DNA from: Adineta vaga
Taxonomy: Eukaryota > Rotifera
DNA length: 64,000 nucleotides
NCBI GenBank assembly: GCA_021613535.1
Contig: CP075492.1
Location: forward strand, 12,214,001 to 12,278,000
Direction of reading: 5' to 3'
In this document: positions 13,153 to 23,258 of the stretch, in pieces
Position numbering within the stretch: the stretch's first letter is position 1
Layout of the letters: every line of letters begins with the position of its first letter
Made by a program: the position numbers and the translations under genes
Notes under the pieces: generated by a model
Seen by the model: only the letters and a program-made list of their open reading frames with translations
Database searches by the model: none
What the model was told of the DNA's origin: nothing

Positions 13153-13896
13153 ATTTGTCTATCTTTGACTTTCTCACACAAGCAAATGATCGACGTTCTT
13201 ACTCGCAGTCTTCATCATTATTATTATTATCATCTATTTCTTTTTCCTCTCGGTATGTATAACATTCACCTGATATGATCATCATGTATATACACATCTT
13301 AACGAATTCTATTGACCTTTTCATTTGTTGTTGATATCGTGATCTAACCGATAATAGTAGGTGGTAACACATCGATTCTGTCATGTACAAACGAGTACCA
13401 TACGGTATCAAACATAGTCGGCAAATCTCGTTTCCGGTCATGATACCAGATGATAAGACAAAGCAAACATATGAATGCTGAATAGATCATTTATTTCCGA
13501 GATGAATTATCGATACAAGAAAGACAAGGTTAAAATTGGACTATAAAAAGGAACTAGATCATTATCAGTTTTTTTTTATTGAATTATGTTTTGTATAATC
13601 AATTATTGATCTTTCTATTAATAAAAATTTCCTTGAAATATATTGATTAAATATGAAATCGAATACTTTTGAAATAGTTTTTTTGAAAAAATATACGAAG
13701 ACACTGACAATCAGAAGGTCATTATTCTTTTGATAAAAACGATATTATCGTCTGTTTTCAAGTTCGGAATCAAATTTCTTTACTAATCATACTTTCTTCT
13801 GTTGACAAACATTGAAAATGTAGGCGTTGATAGGTGCAATATTTAAGTCTCAGGGTTGAACTAATATCGATTCATTTGATTTTCTTATTTTAGAAA
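13153..13896. other. Divergent intergenic region between the Musashi and Ly6-like genes
   Basis: No gene supported. It must hold the upstream promoter of the minus-strand Musashi gene and that of the plus-strand Ly6-like gene. A pyrimidine-rich acceptor-like TTCTTATTTTAG ends at 13893, three bases before the ATG at 13897. Confidence 0.5.
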
Positions 13897-14584
13897 ATGC
13901 ATCGAATAACAATAACAATCTTTTCAATTTCTATTCTATCCGTATGGATTGAAACAAGTAGTTATTTTGAGATTGGAAATGAACTTTTAAATGAAATCTG
14001 TTCATATATTTAGCATTAGCATCAGCTGGATATTGTTATCAATGTAATTCAAGAAATCCATTATGTGCATTCACTGCAAATGCTACATTAAAAATTGATG
14101 GAACACCATGCAATGGTCAATGTTATACGCGTCTTAATCGTGATGATGAATATACACTATCACGTGGTTGTTCCTGGGAACATGGTTTTATGCAAGTTCA
14201 AGAAAGTAATATTATGATACTTGATGGAAGATCTGTATGGATGTTTTGTGATACACCTTTGTAAGTATGATATTTCAGTGTCATCTATGAATAAATATAC
14301 GTTTGAATTTAGTTGTAATGTTGAAGCAGTAGCAATGTTAACAAGTAAGTTATAAAATGATCTTTTTTTTTGATGAAATTGAATTATTTTCTTTAGCTGT
14401 ATGTTATCAACCTATTTGTAATTATTTAAATTTTCCAGCCGATTGTAAATTACCCAATGCGGATATTACATGTGGACGTTATTGTAATAATAAATTATGT
14501 AATTCAACCATAATTCGTCAACAAAATCGTAATCGTAATAGAAATCGTCATCGAAATCGTAAACCAATTAAATTAAATTCGTAA
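13897..14584 (+). CDS. Secreted Ly6/quiver-like cysteine-rich protein
   Basis: Four exons: 13897-13966 (donor ACAA|GTAGTT, end approximate), 14014-14260, 14313-14344 and 14397-14584. The N-terminus MHRITITIFSISILSVWIET is a signal peptide. The mature part starts GYCYQCNSRNPLC and has CNGQCYTRL, RGCSW and WMFCDTPFCN, a spacing that fits the three-finger Ly6/uPAR or sleepless (QVR) type with its closing CDxxxCN. A second cysteine-rich stretch follows (VCYQPICNYLNFPADC, ITCGRYCNNKLCN), then a basic tail of repeated N-R dipeptides. No hydrophobic GPI signal follows, so it is probably secreted, unlike sleepless. The basic Asn/Arg tail is unusual. Family assignment rests on cysteine pattern only. 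Confidence 0.7.
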
Positions 14585-15083
14585 AAATCGATCGCTTGTT
14601 ACTTTTTTTTCTCCCAAAGACTTAAAGATCAATCTTTGATTTTATAATAAAAGTTTTCTTCTTAAATTAATAATTCATTCATATACTCGGGATTAAGTGA
14701 TTAAAAATAAGTTTCAAAGTCTGCAAAATGAAAATATTCTATATAAATAAGCGACATCTAACGTTGTCAAATTTATGATGTAAGAACCAATAGTAAATAT
14801 ATTAATGATTGGATGAATCATATTCTGTTTTTCTGCTCTCCTGTACGTCGTTCGTTTCAATCAATCGATGAAGTTCTTCGATTCGATGAAAGAGAGAGAT
14901 TTTGTAAATGCACTCAACTAGTTAAACGTTCAAGGTCATTACAATCGATTTCATTGACTAGTTAAATTTCTTGCATAATACGAAAGTAAACTATTAGATA
15001 TATATATATATACATATGCGTGTATACTTTAGATATTTATGTACACATTTTTCTGATTGTAATAAGAAAAATAATAAGTAACA

Positions 15084-15659
15084 ATGAACGTTGGCATAGC
15101 ACAGGGTGAAAGAAATCCAAATAGTTCATGGTTAAATAGTCGTGGTGTTTGGTTAACATATATAATTCTTGTTTTTGTTCTACACTTTATTCTACTCAGT
15201 ATACCATATATTACAACATCTGTTGCATGGACTTTAACAACAACTATTCATAATATTGTATGGAGAATTTCTAAAATTTCTTAATAAAATTTGTATTTTA
15301 CTTTTTTCGTTTAGTGTAATTATTATTTATTTCATGTAGTAAAAGGCGCTCCATGGGAAACAAGCGATCAAGGTTTAGCACGACGTTTCACATTTTGGGA
15401 ACAAATTGATAATGGTGTTCAATGGACAGGAACAAGAAAATTTCTTCAAATTGTTCCAGTTGTTTTGTAAGTTCATTTGATTAATCAAAACTATTTTCAT
15501 TCTGTTTTTTTCTCTTTTTGAAGATTCTTCATTGCCAGTTTTTATACAAAATATGACAAGACACATTTTTTGATCAATTTAGCAACAATGCTTCTTGCCG
15601 TTGTACCTAAATTTCCGATCTTTTTCGGTGTACGTTTGTTTGGTATTAATCGTTATTGA
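15084..15659 (+). CDS. ORMDL: ORMDL sphingolipid biosynthesis regulator
   Basis: ER membrane protein of the ORM family that binds and inhibits serine palmitoyltransferase, controlling sphingolipid synthesis. Three exons (15084-15257, 15315-15466, 15524-15659) join in phase to give exactly 153 aa, the length of the human proteins. Diagnostic blocks are [16 protein letters not shown] at the N-terminus, [40 protein letters not shown] and [20 protein letters not shown], ending in [10 protein letters not shown]. Four hydrophobic segments are visible. All expected regions are present and no break was seen. Confidence 0.97.
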
Positions 15660-16043
15660 TAAAAAAAAGATAACGACAAAATCAACAACAATACAATCGC
15701 TTTCTCTTCTATGATATATCTTTGTTGTGTACACAGATCTTTTTAGTTTACTATTTCCTCTGCTAGAAAGACAAAAAAAATATGTACGAATATATCATTC
15801 TCTCTTTTTCTTTTTTGTTTGTTTATTTATCGATATTCTGACATACCCAGAAAAAAGAATAAAATTCTGATTATGTGTAAAATATACTCGTAATCTTTGA
15901 TTCTAGTTGATCATTTTAAAATAATAATAATAATAATGATAATAATAAATAATTTTATTGAATAAAAAAGATTGTATATTTATCGATTATTTGAGACAAA
16001 ATAGTTTCGCTTATGACTTTGTTTGGAACAGTTTAAAAACGAA

Positions 16044-17057
16044 TTACATACGAACAATTGCTAGATTAATCTTATTTGATTTAGTTTGTTGTAGATTTGT
16101 AGTACAAGTTACTCTTCTATCTAAACTATTCGTCAATGTTAATGGTTGAATTCGAGTCGAAGATAATCGACAAGTAGGAAACCAGATTTCCCATCGAGCT
16201 ATTAATGCTTTTCGAATTTCTTTATTAAGAACAATAGTAACAATTTTTTCACTTGCTACTGCAACTGATGGTGCGGTTATCGCTAATAGGAATAAACCTG
16301 CTGATACTGATGATTCTGTTTTATTTGAAATAATAATATAAATCACCGTTGGAAATCCACCGAGAAGAAAAATGCCAAGAAGAATAAGAATATTTCGAGC
16401 CAATTCAGCATCACGTTTGGTTCTATGTGATAATCGTCGAAAATTAGTGGTCGAACGAATTATATAACGATAGATAATTGTATACAGAATCGTAATAATT
16501 ATTAATGGAATAATAAAACCCATTGATAATAAATAGAAAACATGAATAGTATATTTCATTGCTATAACACAAAACTTAAATGGACGAAAAATGACATGAT
16601 CGGTAATGAGACTTGATAATGGTAAAAAAATTGAAATGATAATTTTTGTTATAAGAAGATAAAGATGCAATTTCATTGTCAATAAATAACGATATTTATA
16701 TAGAACAGTCCAAAATAGACGAGATACGGCTTGAATAACATATGAATAGATCACTAAATTTAATGACACATAGTATAAATAAGCTCGAATTCGACATGAC
16801 CAATCGGTTGAAATCGATTCAGTATACAAAAAAAAACTATTTATTGTGGATATAACTAAGTATATCAATGTGCTTAAACATGTACTAGATACGAATAAAT
16901 TCGTTGGAGAATGTAATTGTGGAGTGATAACAATTAGAAATATAATCAGAACACAAGCCAATGTCGAAATAATTACTGATAGAGAAGAGACAGCGATTGT
17001 AACATACAGACCAATAATATTCTCAGTCGATCGTATTGTAGTAGAACTATTATTCAT
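16044..17057 (-). CDS. Divergent rhodopsin-class G protein-coupled receptor
   Basis: Intronless 337-aa frame with seven hydrophobic segments in the order expected of a class A receptor. Asn residues lie near the N-terminus (MNNSSTT) as possible glycosylation sites. The E/DRY triad after helix 3 is replaced by SRLF (in QAVSRLFWTVLYKY). Helix 6 has FLLGGFPTVIYIII, and the NPxxY of helix 7 is not recognisable (SVAVASEKIVTIV). A Cys follows TDW (TDWSCRIRAY) where the conserved helix-3 disulphide Cys is expected. Intron loss and motif drift fit lineage-expanded orphan receptors in invertebrates. The ligand cannot be predicted. The Musashi and ORMDL genes nearby give no clue. Confidence 0.85.
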   Translation of the reverse strand: MNNSSTTIRSTENIIGLYVTIAVSSLSVIISTLACVLIIFLIVITPQLHSPTNLFVSSTCLSTLIYLVISTINSFFLYTESISTDWSCRIRAYLYYVSLNLVIYSYVIQAVSRLFWTVLYKYRYLLTMKLHLYLLITKIIISIFLPLSSLITDHVIFRPFKFCVIAMKYTIHVFYLLSMGFIIPLIIITILYTIIYRYIIRSTTNFRRLSHRTKRDAELARNILILLGIFLLGGFPTVIYIIISNKTESSVSAGLFLLAITAPSVAVASEKIVTIVLNKEIRKALIARWEIWFPTCRLSSTRIQPLTLTNSLDRRVTCTTNLQQTKSNKINLAIVRM

Positions 17058-18820
17058 CGTTTGGAATCAATAGAAATGTGTATTACTATAAACAAAAAAT
17101 ATGATTTGAATGCAAAGTAAATGTTTTTTCAGTGCATTATTATATGTGTATATTAGAGAAAAATAATTTCGACACAAAATAATCGAATTTTCAAGGATCA
17201 CTTAGTCTGGCAGGCTATTAATGACAAATGAATACTTCATTACTAAATTTATATGGTTATTTTTATCTTTCTGTTCAAAAGAGTATATAGTAAAAGCAGC
17301 AGTAATCGCTCTTTTCAACTATAAAAGAAAGATGTGTCTTTTTATATTCCTATTTAAAATATAGGTCTCATCCAAAAATATTTTAGTATCGAAAGGAAAT
17401 TTTCAATGATTACATTAATCACATACATTGAATAAAACCTAAATGGAATTTGTTTACGATTATATAATTGTACAATAATAATCTCATCATTGTGGTTTAA
17501 ACCAAGTCATTTAAATTTGCATCCTCAAGATGAAACAATAGTCTCAGATATCTTGAAAAATATCACAGTTTATATGGATTTTGATGAGAAGTTCAATACT
17601 GAACGATTAGTGTAAAATTTCAATGAATCTATCAATCAAAATCTTTTTGTTTTTCTGGCTAATTTTAGAATTTAAACAATATCATTCCTGTTAGACTGGT
17701 CGTGTACGCATTCTTTCTTTTGATACAATTAGTCTCCTACTGGATTGACGTCCTTTCAACGCATCCTCATCCACTATCATCACCATCTGTGAATATTCAA
17801 AATCGACTCGTAACAATTGCTATCTTTACAATATCACATAGTTAATCTCATCGAAATACGTATATCATTTGTATATGTATGTAAGAAATGTGCGAGCGAT
17901 TTTGTCGGTTGGTCAGTAAATACAACTGCTTCCGAAACAATCAATATGAGATAATATACTGTAGTTCTCCTTCCATCTTCATATCAGCATCTAATGATTA
18001 ATTTGAGCACCTTCCAAATTTTTATTGCAACCAGAATGGGCGTTTATCACAAAAATATTACTGATATTGGAATGTGTAATAAGTTTACTAATTGGTTATT
18101 GTTTCTCGTTAGTTTTCCAACGATTATGATCGTTACAAACTTCTCCGAAGCTACTTCTTCTCTATGCGTAATGATTTATATACATTTGCTAATAATTTCT
18201 CAAGCACCTTGATCTTTATTTACTATCATCGAAATGGCACTGTCAATGCAAAGATGAAAAGTTCTATAGGAAAAATTCAGAAAGTTTTGGAGAGATAGAG
18301 AGAAGCTAATGTTAATTGATCTCTCTTGCTTAAAATAAACCAAACTGATGATGATGAAGTATAAATTGAAGACAACTATATTGAACATTGATTTACATTC
18401 TAAAAGATGGAATGCGTGTAGCAAGAATCTACAAAATTGATCGGAAATCATTCGAAAACAACTATCCTTTGAAATAGGCAAAGGAAAACAAACATACTGC
18501 GTCGTATGTTGTTAAAAATGTCTAGAAAATACTTCTGAATAGTGCTCTCATATGACTGTGTTTTCGCTTTTATTCTAATTTTTCAATGCTTTTCTTTCTT
18601 TTACAATCAATTCCATTGGTATTTGTGAGAATTATAACACTGAATGAGTAATTAGAGAGATGAAATAGATTATGCTCTTTTTCTTATCGTTTTGACGAGA
18701 AAAATCGCATTACCTTTTCTATATCGAATTGCCATTTATATAAATATAAAGCAATCATTTGTTTCTTGATATTTTAGTTGTTTTATTATTAATCTTCCCT
18801 ATCGATCAGTGGTATTCGAA
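17058..18820. other. Intergenic region, no supported gene
   Basis: Shared upstream region of the minus-strand receptor and the plus-strand SLC6 gene. Short frames (for example 17994-18212 +, 18200-18481 -) have no recognisable motif and no consistent splice partners. Confidence 0.45.
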
Positions 18821-21555
18821 ATGAGCGCAAAAGATGTAACTTCACCAGAGGTGAATGATCGACTTTCATTATATTTGAAATTGACAATTCGAATGTTTTG
18901 GTATTTCTCATATTTATAGCGTAAACAATGGACTAATCCTATTGAATTCTTTTTAACATTAGTAGCATTTGGTTTGTATGAAAAATTTCGAAATATTTCA
19001 CTTGTGTTGAACTTCTTTTCGATACTTTTTGCAGCTGTTGGCTTAGGCAATGTTTGGCGTTTTCCATATCTTTGCTTTAAAAATGGTGGAGGTAATTATT
19101 GTTTTTAGCGATGGTTCTTATCGATCATATGGTTTCTCATAGGTGCATTTCTCATACCATATACAATAATGCTTATTTTTATTGGTGCACCTGTATTCTA
19201 TTTGGAATTAACATTAGGACAATTTACTAGTGCTGGTCCATTAGTTGTTTGGAAAGTCAATCCATTATTACGAGGTTCGTTAAATCTTTCTGCTAACACT
19301 AACAGAAGATAGAAGAACTATAACATAGGTATTGGCTATGCATCAATGGCTACAAATTGTTTTTGGGGTTTGTATTACATGGTTCTTATTTCATATTGTT
19401 TTTATTATTTAATTGCATCATTTCAATTAATTGTTCCATGGTCAACATGTAATAATTGGTGGAATACAGCATTATGTACTGATCAGAAAACTTTAGCTAA
19501 TTTCAGTCGGATTGATCTTACTTTAATGAAAAGTATTCGTTAGTTTTTGTTTCATATGTAAAATTTGTCTATCTTTAGATATGACAAGTTCACCTAGCGA
19601 AGAATATTTTTAGTAAGGATATTTAAATGGTTTTTTTATTGAAAATATGAACTATTTTTGAGTATTGTAGTCGTCGAGTATTGCAAATTAGTAGTGGAGT
19701 AGAAAAAACGGATGGATTTGTTATTGAATTAGTTATTTCTTTAGCAGTTGCTTGGCTAATTTGTTTTTTAGCATTATCAAAAGGTGTACAATCATTAGGC
19801 AAAGTAATAACCTTGTTTAAATATCTCACATGAAAATAAAGAATAAATTACGAAATTAGGTTGCATATTTTACTGCTTTATTTCCATATGCAATGTTAAC
19901 AGTTTTAATTATTCGTGGTGCTACATTGAGTGGTGCTGTCGAAGGAATTAAATTCTATATGGGAACAGTGAATTTAACTGTTTTAAAGAATCCATCGGTA
20001 TAAAAAGTTCTTATTAACACATAAGATTGCTTTAACAATTAAATTCAGGTATGGAAAGATGCATGTACACAAGTATTCTATGCCTTAAGTTGTTGCAGCG
20101 GTGGTTTGATAGCTATGGCATCGTTCAACAATTTTAATAATAATATCTACCGGTATGAAATATATATACACATATTGAAATAATGCAAATGATCTCTTGT
20201 GTTTTGTAATGATACGTAGAGATACAATAGCGATTTGTTGTGTAACATGGTTCACAAGTATATTTAGTGGATTTGCAATTTTTACTGTGTTAGGTAGGAG
20301 ATTAACTATTATTTTTAATATTACTCGTTGTTTTAAGGTCATATGGCTACAAAAATGGGTGTCAGTGTTAGTGATGTTGCAAAAGGAGGTAAATAAAATA
20401 TATTTGTTGATTGTATTACATGTAAAGATCTATTGAAGGACCTGGTCTGGCATTTGTTGTTTTTCCTGAAGGTTTATCGATGATGCCATTTGCACCTGTT
20501 TGGTGCGTTTTATTCTTTTTAATGATGTGTACACTTGGTTTTGGTTCTGAAGTGAGTTGAAATTTTCGAAAGAAAAAAAAACCCCGATAATATTGATGAT
20601 TTTATTTTTTCTTATTTGATAGTTTTCAATTATGGAAACAGTTATGGCTAGTATGATTGATGAATTTAAAATATATTTAAACACACCCAAGAAAATTATT
20701 CTATTTCGATTTGGTCTATCATTCTTATTCTTTCTTCTCGGTCTTTCCATGGTTACTCGAGTATGTCGTACTTTGAAAAAAGTATTCTTCGTCCTATTTT
20801 TAAATATCATGATCTTTTCCAGGGCGGTCTTTATGTTTTAAATATCGTCGATCAATATCTCGGTGGTTTTCCTTGGTTAATCATTGGTGTAGTAGAATTA
20901 GTTTGTATTTCATGGATTTATGGTAAGAAAAATCTTTTATTAAAGATTATTAACTATATAATTTACTCATTCTATGTTATTAGGAATGGATAATTTTTGT
21001 GATGATATTGCAATAATGTTAGGTGAAGAACGACGTCCAAGTAAATTTTGGCAAATCTGTTGGAAATACATTTCTCCATTGATTCTGCTTGTAATTATCT
21101 TGTTTTTTTTCAATTGATCATCCATGAAATTCTTTTCTACACATCTGTCTTTTCCAGTTTACAATCATCTTTTCTTCTTTATTCTATCAAGATGTAACAC
21201 TCGATGATTATACATATCCAACATGGGCACTTGCGCTTGGTTGGATGGTCGTAATCATTTGTCTTGGTTGGCTTCCATATATGTTTTTCGTTGAAATCTG
21301 TCGTCGTGGAACATGGGGCGTATGTTTAGAATAATTCATAGTTGAATTCACTCTTGGATTTATTTATAGATCATTAAAGAAGCGCGTTTCCCTCATGAAA
21401 AATGGGGACCTGCTCGAGACGAACATCGTCAATTATCTCGACGTTATACAAAACATGTTGCTGCAAAAAATTTCAGTATGCAAACATTATCAACAATTGA
21501 TATCATAGAACCTGATGGAATATATAACTCTAAACAATCAATTACGTCGTTTTAG
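18821..21555 (+). CDS. SLC6-family sodium/chloride-dependent transporter (amino-acid type)
   Basis: Many-exon gene encoding a 12-span Na+/Cl--coupled symporter of the plasma membrane. After the short first exon ([10 protein letters not shown]) comes [20 protein letters not shown], then [20 protein letters not shown] in membrane helix 1. The residue before LGN is Gly rather than the Asp of monoamine carriers, pointing to amino acid, GABA, glycine, taurine or creatine as substrate. Other family blocks are [15 protein letters not shown], the loop 2 cysteines (CNNWW, CTD), [22 protein letters not shown] in helix 7, a scaffold helix with FPEGLSMMP, and [18 protein letters not shown] near the C-terminus. 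Junctions checked around 18850-19100 and 19540-19680 keep frame. The C-terminus ends at ITSF with TAG at 21553-21555. The exact substrate is undetermined. Confidence 0.93.
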
Positions 21556-22701
21556 AGTGATTTACGTTAGCTTTATTTTAGTCAATGAATAAAAATAAAA
21601 GAAATTTCTATGATAACAAAAGGAAAATCAATGATATTCTTGTAAATTTAGCCATAACAAGCAGCACCTATGGCTTGAAATTCTTCCAAACTTGCACAAA
21701 AACGTTCTATAAAAAGGAAAAAAGAGAACCTTTAGTTGTTTCAGTTTTTTTCGTCAGACCGAAAAAATAAACGTGTACAGAAAACATACATAGATTAAGG
21801 TGCAGAACGAACGGTAAGTAAAACAAGCAACAAAATAAAATATGAAACATACACATTAATGTGAATAATATTGCTGACTGACACATAAAGAGAGAGAGAG
21901 AGAGAGAGAGAAGGGAAGAGAAGTAAGCGACGATAAATGATTGCTATTGGCACCCACTCACATATTATCGACCAAGTAGGAATATGAAAAGGAAGTAAAA
22001 CGTTATGTTTGACTCAAGCAGATTTTGGGAATGAATAGCAAGAAATTGAAAGAAGAGAAAAAGAAAGTTTAATGGTAAAGGACAGGTAAATCGGTTGATA
22101 TAAATGCATCATGCTGGTGATGTTGAGGATATAGAGGTGAAACATTAGCCACATGTAGCTCGATCTGGATTCATTACATCTTCATATGAATTACAGAAGG
22201 TTATGAAACGTTCTAAAAAAAAAATATATCTCGATTGCAACTCAATCTAAACGATTTTTTTCTTCTTCAAACAAATAGGTTTATGTGTATAAATATATTT
22301 GCTTTATGGTATTAGAAGTTAATCAAGCAATTGAATCTAGTTTGTTAGAGCAACGTCAGGATGATTCATCTTCTTATATGTGTAAGAAGAAAAAGACTTT
22401 CGATCTAATAAGATTGATCAGCGTTAGGTTTTATGCAAATAAATGTGTTAGATATATAATAAAACAAAAGAAATTGCGAAACAAAAACAACGAACGCTTT
22501 ATCATGTTTTTTTCGATGATGTTTATTTTCTTTTTTTTAGTTTTTATAAAGTATATTTGTATAATTTGTTACCGTGCATTCATACAAATATTGAAAGTAA
22601 TAAATATAATAGATGATGAAAAAGAAAATGATGAATAAAGCATTTAGTTTGAAATCATTCGATATCATTCGTACATTGACTAGATGAAGAAGATCTGATC
22701 T
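21556..22701. other. Convergent intergenic region with a doubtful small frame
   Basis: Lies between the 3' ends of the SLC6 gene (+) and the peptide precursor (-). A GA microsatellite occupies about 21889-21911. A plus-strand frame of 117 codons (22285-22638) contains one hydrophobic run (FFSMMFIFFFLVFIKYICI) between charged stretches. It has no family motif and overlaps the likely 3'UTR of the minus-strand gene, so I do not call it a gene. Confidence 0.45.
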
Positions 22702-23258
22702 TTAATGTATTGCACGTCGACGACAAAGAGATCCATTCAACATATCTTGAAGACTACAGTATGTGAAGCGTTCTAAATAATAAAGTGCAGCAAAAATAAG
22801 CTCATGCGTGTATTAGTGATTAAATAAGCAATTATGCATTTTGTATTAGTTGAATAAGAATAGTAGCAAAGAAATGAAGTCTCTTACTTTTGACATCTTC
22901 AAAATGACCAGAATCAGAACCATGAACAGATTGAAGATATTCGCGGATCTAACAATAAACAAATCAAAGACTTTGTTTTTCTTCGAAGAGAAATGATTTT
23001 TCTGCTAACCAATTTTCGTTTTAAAAAATTTTGTTTATCACGTTTTGCAGCTCGCTGTTCACTATTTGATGTCAGGAGAAAATGACGTAATTTATCTAGA
23101 TTATACGCTCGACGTTGTTCCTGTATTTCGTCATTTGATGAATCAACCATATCATCATTTTGTATTAATGTTGCTTGTGAAAATCGAAGTGATGCTATGA
23201 AAACGAGCACGAATAATAACAAAGCAAATTTGTTCGATAATGAGTAGGATTTGAACAT
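22702..23258 (-). CDS. Putative secreted peptide-hormone (neuropeptide) precursor
   Basis: Three exons (23010-23258, 22888-22948, 22702-22772) join with exact phases into 126 aa. The first ~29 residues form a signal peptide (KFALLLFVLVFIASLRFSQA). The rest is punctuated by basic cleavage sites: QEQRR, then AYNLDKLRHFLL...; EQRAAKR, then DKQNFLKRKLIREYLQSVHG...; EDVKKR, then FTYCSLQDMLNGSLC; then RRRAIH and the stop. The last segment has two cysteines ten residues apart and could form a small cyclic peptide. The middle segment is a charged amphipathic-looking helix of the kind seen in ligands of family B receptors, but I find no convincing family match. Signal peptide, dibasic sites and short exons support a hormone precursor; the products and receptor are inference. 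The donor of intron 1 is GTTAGC, slightly unusual. Confidence 0.72.

Noticed and set aside
17994-18481. Two opposed short frames with hydrophobic stretches
   Set aside because: No family motif, no consistent splice sites, no continuation upstream.
20430-20810. Minus-strand 126-codon frame
   Set aside because: Lies antisense to well-supported SLC6 exons; a shadow frame.
22285-22638. Plus-strand 117-codon frame with one hydrophobic run
   Set aside because: No motif, AT-driven composition, and overlap with the probable 3'UTR of the peptide precursor.
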